From: JBHIBC01 sp046758905
GTDB lineage: Bacteria; Acidobacteriota; Polarisedimenticolia; Gp22-AA2
Assembly (NCBI GenBank): GCA_046758905.1
Contig: JBHIBC010000101.1
Span: forward strand, 1-7,254
Length of the DNA stretch: 7,254 bases
Direction: 5' to 3'
In this document: positions 1 through 5,832 of the stretch, one piece after another
Numbering within the stretch: position 1 is the first letter of the stretch
Layout: each line of letters starts with the position of its first letter
The notes under the pieces: generated by a model
Told to the model about the DNA's origin: nothing
Database searches by the model: none
Seen by the model: the letters and a program-made list of their open reading frames with translations, nothing else
Program-made: the position numbers and the translations under genes

Positions 1-61
1 CGGATGCGTCGAGCTCCGGCTGGGAGTCGAGTTCGGCAGGGAGATCCGTGTGATAGCCTGA
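1..61 (+). CDS. possible C-terminal tail of an upstream gene (partial)
   Basis: The frame starting at base 2 is open from the window edge and ends at TGA 59-61. It encodes about 19 residues, ending in VEFGREIRVIA. Most of its third codon positions are G or C, as expected for a gene in this GC-rich DNA. The stop lies 27 bases before the antiporter start, which would fit an operon. The stretch is too short to assign a family. A second frame (from base 3) is also open until TGA 51-53, so this could equally be non-coding leader sequence. Low confidence. Confidence 0.3.
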   Translation, partial: GCVELRLGVEFGREIRVIA

Positions 62-77
62 GCGCCCTCGGCGGGAC

Positions 78-82
78 GGAGG
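78..82 (+). promoter_or_regulatory. ribosome binding site of the NhaC-like gene
   Basis: GGAGG lies 6 bases before the GTG at 89. It supports that GTG as the start, giving a short basic and polar N-terminus before the first membrane segment. Confidence 0.7.
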
Positions 83-88
83 CGCGAC

Positions 89-1534
89 GTGGAGCAGCCC
101 AGACTGCATTTTCGGGGCGGCAGGCTCGGGGCCTCGGTCCCCCTGGTGTTCTTCGTCGTCTGGGCCGTCGCCATCTGCGTCGCCGGCGCGCCGGACGAGA
201 ACGGCCTCATCCTGGGCGCCGTGATCGGCATCGCCCTCGGGATGTTCCTGTGCCGGGATCCCTGGTCGGAGTATGCGGGCCAGGTGTTCGCCGGCATGGC
301 CAACCGGATCGCCACCGTGACCATCGTCGCCTGGTTCTGGGCCGGGATGTTCGCGCAGGTATTGCGCGTCGGGGGTCTGGTGGACGGGCTGGTCTGGCTC
401 GGGAGGGTCTCCGGCGCGACGGGCGGCCTGTTCACGGGGGCGACCTTCGTCCTGGCGGCCACCTTCGCCTCCGCGGTCGGCACCGGGTACGGCACGACGG
501 TCGCCTTCAGCACGCTGATGTTCCCCGCCGGGCTGATCCTCGGGGCCGACCCCCTGTGGCTGTTCGCGGCGATCCTCTCGGGCGCCGCCTTCGGAGACAA
601 CCTGGCGCCGGTCTCCGACACGACCATCGTCTCCGCCACGACGCAGGAGACCGACATCCCGGGGGTGGTCCGGTCGAGGTTCAAGTACGCGGTCCTCGCG
701 GCCCTGCCCGCGCTCGCCGCCTTCACGCTGTTCGGGGGCGGCGGGACCGTGAGCGCCGCCCGCGCGGCGGACGTCCTGGCGGGAGCCCCCTCCCCCGAGG
801 GGCTGGCGCTGCTCGCGCCGTTCGCGCTGGTGATCGTCCTGGCCCTGCGCGGCCGACACATCCTGGTGACCCTGACCTGGGGGATCCTCGCCGCCGTCGG
901 GATCGGGATCGGCCTCGGGCTGGCGTTGCCGGAGCGGATCCTCCTCATCGACGCGGACGCCGGACGGGTCGGGGGCGCCCTGGTCGACGGCATCGCCGGC
1001 TACATCTCCCTGTCGATCCTCGTCCTGCTGATCGTCGCCGCCGGTCACCTCATGAAGCTCGGAGGCGCGCTGGACGCGATCGTCGACCGGCTGGCGGGCC
1101 TCGCTGGAAGGTCGGTGGCCCGCGCCGAGGTGTCGATCTGGAGCATCGTCTTCTCTCTGAACGTCTTCATCACCATCAACACCGCCGCCGAGATCGCCGC
1201 GGCGCCGATCGTCTCGCAGCTCGGCAGGCGGTTCCGGCTCCACCCCTACCGCCGCGCCAACATCCTCGATGCCGTGACCTCCGCGCTCGGGTACATCTTC
1301 CCCTGGGGCGGCGGCGTCCTGGTCGGCTACCAGACGATTCGCAACCTCGAAGGCTCCTACGACTTCGTCACCGCGATCCCTCCCACACAGGTGTGGCCGC
1401 TCGTCCTGCACGGATGGTTCCTCGCCGCGATCATGCTGGTGGCCGCGATCACCGGCTTCGGCAGGATCTACGAGGCGGCCGACGGCTCGCCCACCCGCGT
1501 GCCGCCGGGACCGTCCCCCTCCGGCACCGGATGA
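89..1534 (+). CDS. NhaC-family Na+/H+ antiporter-like membrane protein
   Basis: A 481-residue integral membrane protein of the NhaC type, expected to exchange Na+ (or another small cation or solute) for H+ across the inner membrane. The clearest evidence is the NhaC signature at residues 164-184, with SGAAFGDNLAPVSDTT: acidic and hydroxyl residues inside a membrane hairpin. Many hydrophobic segments are visible, for example at about 15-34, 39-54, 73-96, 112-130, 241-253, 258-280, 306-321 and 436-456. A second conserved-looking half contains NVFITINTAAEIAAAP (358-373) and ILDAVTSALGYIFPWGGG (392-409), with polar residues and glycines in the membrane. The GTG start is backed by GGAGG 6 bases upstream. 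Length fits the family. Some NhaC-like proteins exchange organic acids or amino acids, so the substrate is uncertain. The C-terminal tail (about 466-481) is Pro/Gly/Ser-rich and probably disordered. The gene converges on the aor gene. Confidence 0.88.
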   Translation: MEQPRLHFRGGRLGASVPLVFFVVWAVAICVAGAPDENGLILGAVIGIALGMFLCRDPWSEYAGQVFAGMANRIATVTIVAWFWAGMFAQVLRVGGLVDGLVWLGRVSGATGGLFTGATFVLAATFASAVGTGYGTTVAFSTLMFPAGLILGADPLWLFAAILSGAAFGDNLAPVSDTTIVSATTQETDIPGVVRSRFKYAVLAALPALAAFTLFGGGGTVSAARAADVLAGAPSPEGLALLAPFALVIVLALRGRHILVTLTWGILAAVGIGIGLGLALPERILLIDADAGRVGGALVDGIAGYISLSILVLLIVAAGHLMKLGGALDAIVDRLAGLAGRSVARAEVSIWSIVFSLNVFITINTAAEIAAAPIVSQLGRRFRLHPYRRANILDAVTSALGYIFPWGGGVLVGYQTIRNLEGSYDFVTAIPPTQVWPLVLHGWFLAAIMLVAAITGFGRIYEAADGSPTRVPPGPSPSGTG

Positions 1535-1535
1535 G

Positions 1536-1553
1536 GCCCGACCCGCGGGGGGC
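1536..1553. terminator. weak GC-rich hairpin between convergent genes
   Basis: The 29-base gap between the nhaC-like stop and the aor stop can fold into GCCC-(GA bulge)-CC, loop CGCG, GG-GGGC: a six-pair stem with a two-base bulge. No T-tract follows on either strand, so it is not a classical intrinsic terminator. It is only a candidate pause or 3'-end structure for one or both transcripts. Confidence 0.25.
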
Positions 1554-1563
1554 TGACGCCGCG

Positions 1564-3552
1564 TCAGAGCTCGATGCCGAGGCGGCGCCGGAGCGGCTCC
1601 GGAACGCGTCCGTCGGGGGTGAACCCGCGCTCGAGGTTGTAGGCCTCGATCATCTCCGCGAGCCGTCGGCGCGACAGCACCGCGCCGGCCGAGGCGCCCC
1701 GCCTCAGGCTCTCGGTGAGGAAGCGCTCCGGCAGGGTGTCCTCCGCGGGCGTCCACCCCTCCCGCTCGTTGAACCACTTGCGCGCCGCCACGATGCGGCG
1801 TGCCGTCTCGCGCAGCTCGGCCGCCGTGACCTCCCATCCGGTGACGGCGCGCAGCAGCGGCGGCGCCTCCTCGAACAGGTCCCCGAAGATCCCCCTGAGG
1901 AACTTGCACAGGATGAGCGAGTCCATCAGGGCGGAGCGGTCCTCGGTCTCGACGGCGCGACGCGCCGACCCGGCGTCGCCCGCGAAGCGGTCCGCGGCTT
2001 CCGAGAAGTCGACCTCGTAGGCGCCGGAGCGGTTGTGGTCGGCGCCGCGCGACCCGACCGCGAACCCGAGCCCCATCGCCTGCAGGGCGCGCGGCTCGTA
2101 CCCGGGGATCTCCAGCCCCTTCACGTGCGCGGCGAAGCGGGGCGCGTCGCCGCCGATCGACTCCGCCGCGCGCCGGCTCCCCTCGGCCAGCAGACGGCCG
2201 ATCCCCTCGCGCCGCGCGATGAGCCGGATCAGCTCCAGAACACACGCGGCGTCGCCGAACCTCATGCTCAGGGGCGCCGGAAGCCCGGCGGCGCGGATCA
2301 GGCCGCGTCCGGCGCACTCCATCGCGAAGGCGATCGTCCCGCCGGCGGAGATGGTGTCGAGGCCCAGCTCGTCGCACAGGGCGGCCGCCTCCAGCACGGC
2401 GTCCGGCTCGTCGATGCCGCACAGCGGGCCGAGCGCGAACAGCGACTCGTACTCCAGCCGCACGCCGCGGCCCCCCGCACGGAGGTCCTCCCCGCCCTGC
2501 GGGGCGGGACGCCCCCCTCCCCCCGCTCCCCCCGGATCGCGCCCGCCCTCCTCCCGGCGCACGCCGTAGACGTGCTCGCAGCCGATGGTGCAGGCGGCGC
2601 ACGAGGAGCGGGTCCTAGTCCGCATCGCGGCCAGCCGCTCCGGCGACAGCGCCTCGGCCCCCTCGAAGGTGCTCTCCTGGAAGTTGCGCGTCGGCAGCAC
2701 CGCCAGACGGTTGAAGACCAGGAGGTTCGCCACCGTCCCCAGCTCCCGGTACTTCTCCGTCGCGGGGCCGAAGGAGCGCGCGGAGAGGTCCTTCGCGGCC
2801 GCGTTCACCGACTCCGGGTCGGACAGAGGCACGAACCGGCGCCCGCGCACGGCGATGGCCTTCAGCCGCTTCGAGCCCATGACGGCCCCGAGGCCGCCCC
2901 GGCCGGCGTGCCGGCCGTCGTTCGACACTGTGGCGAAACGCACCAGGTTCTCGCCCGCGATCCCGATCGCGGCGGTGTGGAACGGGAGGTCGCCCTCCTC
3001 CGTCCGGCGCAGCCTCCCCTTCAGCCGCCGCTCGGCCTGCGAGGCGGACAGGCCCCACAGGTCCGATCCGTCGTCGATCCGGACCGCGGGCACGGCGGGC
3101 GGCGCGTCGCGGGCGCCGGCCCCCCTCTCCGCGCGCGCGCCGCCCGGGCCGCGGCCGCCGGCCCGGGCGCCGTCGATGATCAGGACCGACGGCGCGCGGC
3201 GCGCCCCGGCGACGACCAGGGCGTCGAGCCCGGCCCGTTTGGCCGCGATGGCGAAGTGCGACGAGGAGAGGGCGTCGTTGATCCGGAACGTCAGGGGCGA
3301 CTTGGCCACCACGGCGAACTTGGCCGACGTGGTGAGGGGCGTGCCGACCAGGGGGCTCAGCGCGAAGATCAGGGGCGCCTCGGGCGAGAGCGGGTCGGCC
3401 CCGGGCGGGGCCTCCCTGAGCAGCAGCCAGGTCCCCAGTCCGACGCCGCCGAGGTAGCGCCGCAGGACCGCCTCGGGGATGGGCACGAAGGAGGCCGCGC
3501 CGGCCGTCAGATCGACCCGCAGGTACCGGCCGTAGTAGCCGCCCGGCGGCAT
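1564..3552 (-). CDS. aor: AOR-family tungsten oxidoreductase (aldehyde ferredoxin oxidoreductase-like)
   Basis: A 662-residue cytoplasmic enzyme of the aldehyde ferredoxin oxidoreductase family. Characterised members oxidise aldehydes to carboxylates, or reduce acids, using a tungsten bis-pterin centre and one [4Fe-4S] cluster. The N-terminal domain (about 5-235) has the family features YGRYLRVDLT (7-16), RYLGGVGLG (32-40), SPLTF (85-89) and GRGGLGAVMGSKRLKAIAVR (217-236). The cluster motif is C318-x2-C321-x3-C325, with C549 in SLILCKFLRG as the likely fourth ligand. Further family motifs are EYESLFALGPLCGID (367-381), ELGLDTISAG (395-404), GYEPRALQAMGL (484-495), RGADHNR (502-508) and KWFNEREGW (592-600). 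Two low-complexity Gly/Ala/Arg insertions (about 128-157 and 332-364) make it somewhat longer than typical members. It is the last gene of the tungsten run, one base after moaD. The aldehyde substrate and electron acceptor cannot be told from sequence, and no ferredoxin or NADH-linked partner gene is in the window. Confidence 0.93.
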   Translation of the reverse strand: MPPGGYYGRYLRVDLTAGAASFVPIPEAVLRRYLGGVGLGTWLLLREAPPGADPLSPEAPLIFALSPLVGTPLTTSAKFAVVAKSPLTFRINDALSSSHFAIAAKRAGLDALVVAGARRAPSVLIIDGARAGGRGPGGARAERGAGARDAPPAVPAVRIDDGSDLWGLSASQAERRLKGRLRRTEEGDLPFHTAAIGIAGENLVRFATVSNDGRHAGRGGLGAVMGSKRLKAIAVRGRRFVPLSDPESVNAAAKDLSARSFGPATEKYRELGTVANLLVFNRLAVLPTRNFQESTFEGAEALSPERLAAMRTRTRSSCAACTIGCEHVYGVRREEGGRDPGGAGGGGRPAPQGGEDLRAGGRGVRLEYESLFALGPLCGIDEPDAVLEAAALCDELGLDTISAGGTIAFAMECAGRGLIRAAGLPAPLSMRFGDAACVLELIRLIARREGIGRLLAEGSRRAAESIGGDAPRFAAHVKGLEIPGYEPRALQAMGLGFAVGSRGADHNRSGAYEVDFSEAADRFAGDAGSARRAVETEDRSALMDSLILCKFLRGIFGDLFEEAPPLLRAVTGWEVTAAELRETARRIVAARKWFNEREGWTPAEDTLPERFLTESLRRGASAGAVLSRRRLAEMIEAYNLERGFTPDGRVPEPLRRRLGIEL
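2491..2508. repeat. perfect hairpin inside the aor low-complexity insertion
   Basis: CCCGCCC (2491-2497), loop TGCG, GGGCGGG (2502-2508): a perfect 7-pair all-GC stem with a four-base loop. It sits within the coding stretch for the Gly-rich insertion that follows the Fe-S cysteine motif of the AOR. It may reflect how this GC-rich insertion arose, or be chance in such biased DNA. No regulatory role is shown. Confidence 0.45.
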
Positions 3553-3553
3553 C

Positions 3554-3817
3554 TCATCCCCCCGCTTCGGCCGACAGCAGGATCAGCCTGTCGCCCTCCC
3601 GGAGCGTCCGGCTCGGGTCCGAGACGAAGCCGCGGCCGTTGAGGGACAGCCTGAAGTGCCGCGTCAGCCGGCCCCCGGCGACCACCGGGCCGGACAGCTG
3701 CGGGCAGATCTCCTCCAGCGCCGACAGGGCGGAGCCGATCGTCCGCGCCGCGACCCGCACCTCCTTCCGGCCGGCGCGGGCCCGTGCGACGCCGAACAGC
3801 TCGAAGGTGACGGTCAC
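3554..3817 (-). CDS. moaD: MoaD/ThiS-family sulfur carrier for pterin cofactor synthesis
   Basis: An 87-residue ubiquitin-fold sulfur carrier. MoaD is the small subunit of molybdopterin synthase: its C-terminal glycine is activated as a thiocarboxylate and gives sulfur to make the dithiolene that binds Mo or W. Visible features are the opening beta strand VTFELFGVARARAG (3-16), a helix around ALSALEEICPQL (30-41), and the C-terminal LREGDRLILLSAEAGG, ending exactly in the required Gly-Gly. The GTG start at 3817-3815 overlaps the mobA stop (GTGA) and has GGGGA 6 bases upstream, pointing to translational coupling. Length is typical (about 80-90). ThiS is an alternative by fold, but the position between mobA and aor favours MoaD, possibly an AOR-dedicated copy. 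No moaE is visible, so the large subunit must be encoded elsewhere. Confidence 0.88.
   Translation of the reverse strand: MTVTFELFGVARARAGRKEVRVAARTIGSALSALEEICPQLSGPVVAGGRLTRHFRLSLNGRGFVSDPSRTLREGDRLILLSAEAGG
3557..3563 (-). promoter_or_regulatory. ribosome binding site of aor, inside the moaD Gly-Gly codons
   Basis: GGGGGGA lies 4 bases before the aor ATG (3552-3550). Its last six bases are the GGG GGA codons for the terminal Gly-Gly of MoaD. The moaD stop TGA (3556-3554) sits between this site and the aor start, so ribosomes finishing moaD end directly at the aor initiation region. Confidence 0.6.
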
Positions 3818-4494
3818 GGCGCATCCCCGGCGGGCGCCGCCACGGAGATCAGCGCCCGGTATTCCTCGGGCGTGTTGAAGTTCTTCAGGCTGTCGAGCTC
3901 CGGGTCCACGGGAGCCAGCTCGCACGCCCCCACGGCCCGGGTCGGGACCCGCTCGAAGAGGAAGAAGGGACGCCGCAGCCCGCTCAGGAGCAGCTCCCCG
4001 ATCAGGTCGCGCAGCGTGAGTCTGTAGACGCCCGCCAGAGGATGATGCCGTCCCCCCGCCAGGGGAACGGCGGCGTCGGCCCCGCCGAGCAGACGGACCA
4101 TACGGTCGACGAACGCCGGCTTGAGGAGCGGCGTGTCGCAGGAGGACACGAACGCGGCGTCGGCCCTTCCCGCGAGCGCGGCGAGGCCGGCCTGCATCCC
4201 CCGGAGAGGACCCTCTCCCTCCACCCGGTCCGTCGCCCTGAGGACCTTTCCGGGCAGCGGCGGCAGGGTCCCGCCGGGAGCGCCGACGACGACCACGGGG
4301 GGCTCCGGGGCGGCCGAGCCGGTGCCGGGACCGCGCAGCCCGCGTTCGACCGCGTCGACCACCGCCGCGAGCATCGTCCGGCCGCCCACGGGGAGCCACG
4401 CCTTGGGCCGGCCCATGCGACGGCTCCGCCCGCCGGCCAGCACCACGCCCCCGAAACGTAGGCGGGGATCGGGCTGTCCTGGAACGCCGCCCAT
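3814..4494 (-). CDS. mobA: MobA-like molybdenum cofactor guanylyltransferase
   Basis: A nucleotidyltransferase of the MobA type, 226 residues from the chosen start. MobA transfers GMP from GTP to metal-bound molybdopterin to form the guanine dinucleotide cofactor. Visible are the N-terminal nucleotide-binding motif VVLAGGRSRRMGRPKAWLPV (17-36), EGPLRGMQAGL (94-104, the GPL(A/R)G region), the metal-binding SSCDTPLL (117-124) and the C-terminal LKNFNTPEEY (203-212), matching the family's NINTPED-like motif. I chose ATG 4494 over the in-frame GTG at 4515: GAGGGGG sits 5 bases before the ATG, and a TATAAT box at 4523-4518 lies too close to the GTG for that codon to be on a transcript started there. 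The longer form would have 233 residues. The gene overlaps moaD by 4 bases. MocA-type cytidylyl- and other related transferases are alternatives, but the motifs and neighbours favour MobA. Confidence 0.88.
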   Translation of the reverse strand: MGGVPGQPDPRLRFGGVVLAGGRSRRMGRPKAWLPVGGRTMLAAVVDAVERGLRGPGTGSAAPEPPVVVVGAPGGTLPPLPGKVLRATDRVEGEGPLRGMQAGLAALAGRADAAFVSSCDTPLLKPAFVDRMVRLLGGADAAVPLAGGRHHPLAGVYRLTLRDLIGELLLSGLRRPFFLFERVPTRAVGACELAPVDPELDSLKNFNTPEEYRALISVAAPAGDAP

Positions 4495-4499
4495 GATCG

Positions 4500-4506
4500 C
4501 CCCCTC
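4500..4506 (-). promoter_or_regulatory. ribosome binding site of mobA
   Basis: GAGGGGG on the minus strand, 5 bases before ATG 4494. It decides the start in favour of this ATG rather than the in-frame GTG 21 bases upstream, which has no comparable site. Confidence 0.6.
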
Positions 4507-4517
4507 GACAGGCACCC

Positions 4518-4523
4518 ATTATA
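4518..4523 (-). promoter_or_regulatory. candidate -10 box (TATAAT) before mobA-moaD-aor
   Basis: A perfect TATAAT on the minus strand in the 73-base gap between tupC and mobA, striking in DNA this GC-rich. It would place a transcript start near 4511, just before the mobA ribosome binding site. No good -35 element lies at the usual 16-18 base spacing: the nearest resemblance, TTGTCC (4551-4546), is 22 bases away, and there is no extended -10 TG. A regulator-dependent promoter is possible. Confidence 0.4.
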
Positions 4524-4542
4524 GGACGGCACCGCGCGGCGC

Positions 4543-4558
4543 GCCGGACAAGCCCGGC
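4543..4558 (-). terminator. small hairpin after tupC
   Basis: GCCGG, six-base loop, CCGGC, starting about 10 bases after the tupC stop. A five-pair stem without a T-tract is weak for an intrinsic terminator. It might reduce read-through into mobA or stabilise the tupABC 3' end. Confidence 0.2.
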
Positions 4559-4567
4559 AGCAGGGCC

Positions 4568-5821
4568 TCAGGCGGGCGCGCACCTCGCCGGAAAGAGCCG
4601 CACGGCGCTCGCCTTGAAGCCGGCCGCGACGCTCGCGCCGGGAGCGAGGCCCAGCTCCTCGACGGAGCGCCGGGCCACCAGGGCCACCAGCGGAAACGGA
4701 CACTCGAGCTCCACCCGGCGCGCGTGACCGTGCCGGGTGACCGACCGCACCACCGCGGGGAAGATGTTCCGGACGGTGCTGCGGCCGATCGGCCCGGGCC
4801 GCTCGACCGCGACCTCCTCGGGATGGATGCACAGGGTCACGCGACTGCCCGGCTCCGCCTCCGCGACGACCTCGATCGTCACTCCCTCCGCGACCTCCAC
4901 CCGGCACACGCCGCCCCCGGAGGAGACGACCGGCCCGCAGAGGATCGACTCGAGCCCGACCAGCGCCGCCACGGTCTCGCCCTCGGGGCGGCGGAAGACC
5001 TCCTGGGCGGGGCCCCACTGCAGGAGGCGCCCGGCGTGGAGCACCGCCACCTGCTGCGCCAGGCTCAGCGCCTCGGACCGGTCGTGGGTCACCAGGACGA
5101 CGGCGGTCCCCGGGCTCAACGCCCTCTGGAAGTCGCGCAGCAGCACGTCGCGGGTCGGCGGATCGAGCGCCGAGAAGGGCTCGTCCAGGAGCAGGACGTC
5201 CGGGTCGGTGACCAGGGCCCGCGCCAGGCTGACGCGGCGCGCCTCGCCGCCGGAGGCACCGTACGACGGTCGGTGGGCCAGGTGCGCCACGCCGAAACGC
5301 TGCAGCAGGAGGACCGCCCGATCGCGCGCCGCCCGCGTCGGCACCGCGCGCAGCCGGAGCGGCAGCGCCACGTTGTCGAGGATCGTCCCCCGGAGCAGGA
5401 ATGGATCCTGCAGCGCGAGCCCCAGCCTGCGGCGCAGGCGACGGCGCGCGGCGCGGCCCGACGGCGCCTCGCCGTGGATCCGCACCTCCCCGCGATCGGG
5501 CTTGAGGAGCAGCGCCAGCACCTCCAGCAGGGTGGACTTGCCGGCGCCGTTCACGCCGATCACGGCGAGCGTCTCGCCGGCGGCGACCGCCAGGCTCGGG
5601 ACCTCGAGAGTGAACGACCCGCCCCGCGAGACGCGCAGGTCGCGCACCTCCAGCGCGGCCGGCGCGGGGGCGCGCCGATCGACCGGGAGGGAGAGGGGCG
5701 CGTCCCTCGCGGCCCGGAGGCGGGCTCCGGCAGGGGAGAGCAGGGGTCCTCCTCCCGCGGCGGCGGCCGGCGAGTCCGGCCGTGCGGGCGTTGTGGCGAT
5801 CGGCGTGGGGCGACGTCGCAC
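4568..5821 (-). CDS. tupC: tungstate-type ABC transporter ATP-binding protein
   Basis: The ATPase subunit of the tungstate importer, on the cytoplasmic side of the membrane. The 417 residues show a complete ABC domain at about 57-290: Walker A GVNGAGKST (89-97), Q-loop Q138 in LALQDPF, signature ASGGE (189-193, replacing LSGGQ), Walker B VLLLDEP (209-215), D-loop SALD (217-220) and switch His246 in LVTHDRSEA. The C-terminal part (about 290-412) looks like a TOBE/Mop-type domain (IHPEEVAVE, 332-340; VRSVTRHGHARRVELE, 358-373), which in related transporters can bind oxyanion and regulate transport. The first ~56 residues are an Ala/Pro/Arg-rich extension of no recognised family. The GTG start has GAGGTG 5 bases upstream, overlapping the tupB stop, so the extension is probably translated. 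The gene starts 9 bases after tupB. ModC or WtpC would be alternatives by fold; the TupB/TupA neighbours decide for TupC. Confidence 0.9.
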   Translation of the reverse strand: MRRRPTPIATTPARPDSPAAAAGGGPLLSPAGARLRAARDAPLSLPVDRRAPAPAALEVRDLRVSRGGSFTLEVPSLAVAAGETLAVIGVNGAGKSTLLEVLALLLKPDRGEVRIHGEAPSGRAARRRLRRRLGLALQDPFLLRGTILDNVALPLRLRAVPTRAARDRAVLLLQRFGVAHLAHRPSYGASGGEARRVSLARALVTDPDVLLLDEPFSALDPPTRDVLLRDFQRALSPGTAVVLVTHDRSEALSLAQQVAVLHAGRLLQWGPAQEVFRRPEGETVAALVGLESILCGPVVSSGGGVCRVEVAEGVTIEVVAEAEPGSRVTLCIHPEEVAVERPGPIGRSTVRNIFPAVVRSVTRHGHARRVELECPFPLVALVARRSVEELGLAPGASVAAGFKASAVRLFPARCAPA

Positions 5822-5826
5822 TCGGA

Positions 5827-5832
5827 CACCTC
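5827..5832 (-). promoter_or_regulatory. ribosome binding site of tupC, overlapping the tupB stop
   Basis: GAGGTG on the minus strand, 5 bases before the GTG start at 5821. Its first two bases are the end of the tupB TGA stop. It supports the long N-terminal form of TupC. Confidence 0.6.

Noticed and set aside
1..88. Promoter for the nhaC-like gene
   Set aside because: TGATAG (51-56) resembles a weak -10 box, but no -35 stands at a proper distance and the region may be the end of an upstream gene.
3100..3180. GC-rich short repeats suggesting a mobile or satellite element
   Set aside because: The runs of CG and GCC lie within an open aor frame and are explained by Ala/Gly/Arg/Pro codons. No unit repeats regularly and there are no target duplications.
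4..3642. A 1212-codon open frame on the plus strand
   Set aside because: It runs through the nhaC-like gene in another frame and antisense to aor. The translation is Arg/Gly/Pro-rich with no family motif. It is a stop-poor shadow caused by high GC content.
3554..3817. ThiS (thiamine sulfur carrier) instead of MoaD
   Set aside because: Same fold and Gly-Gly end, but no thiamine genes are nearby and the gene is overlapped by mobA and followed by a pterin enzyme.
4495..4515. Upstream GTG start for mobA (233 residues)
   Set aside because: It lies 3 bases from the TATAAT box and lacks its own ribosome binding site, whereas ATG 4494 has a strong one. It stays possible if transcription reads through from tupC.
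4541..4551. TTGTCC as a -35 element for the TATAAT box
   Set aside because: The spacing is 22 bases, well beyond the usual 16-18, so it is not a convincing partner.
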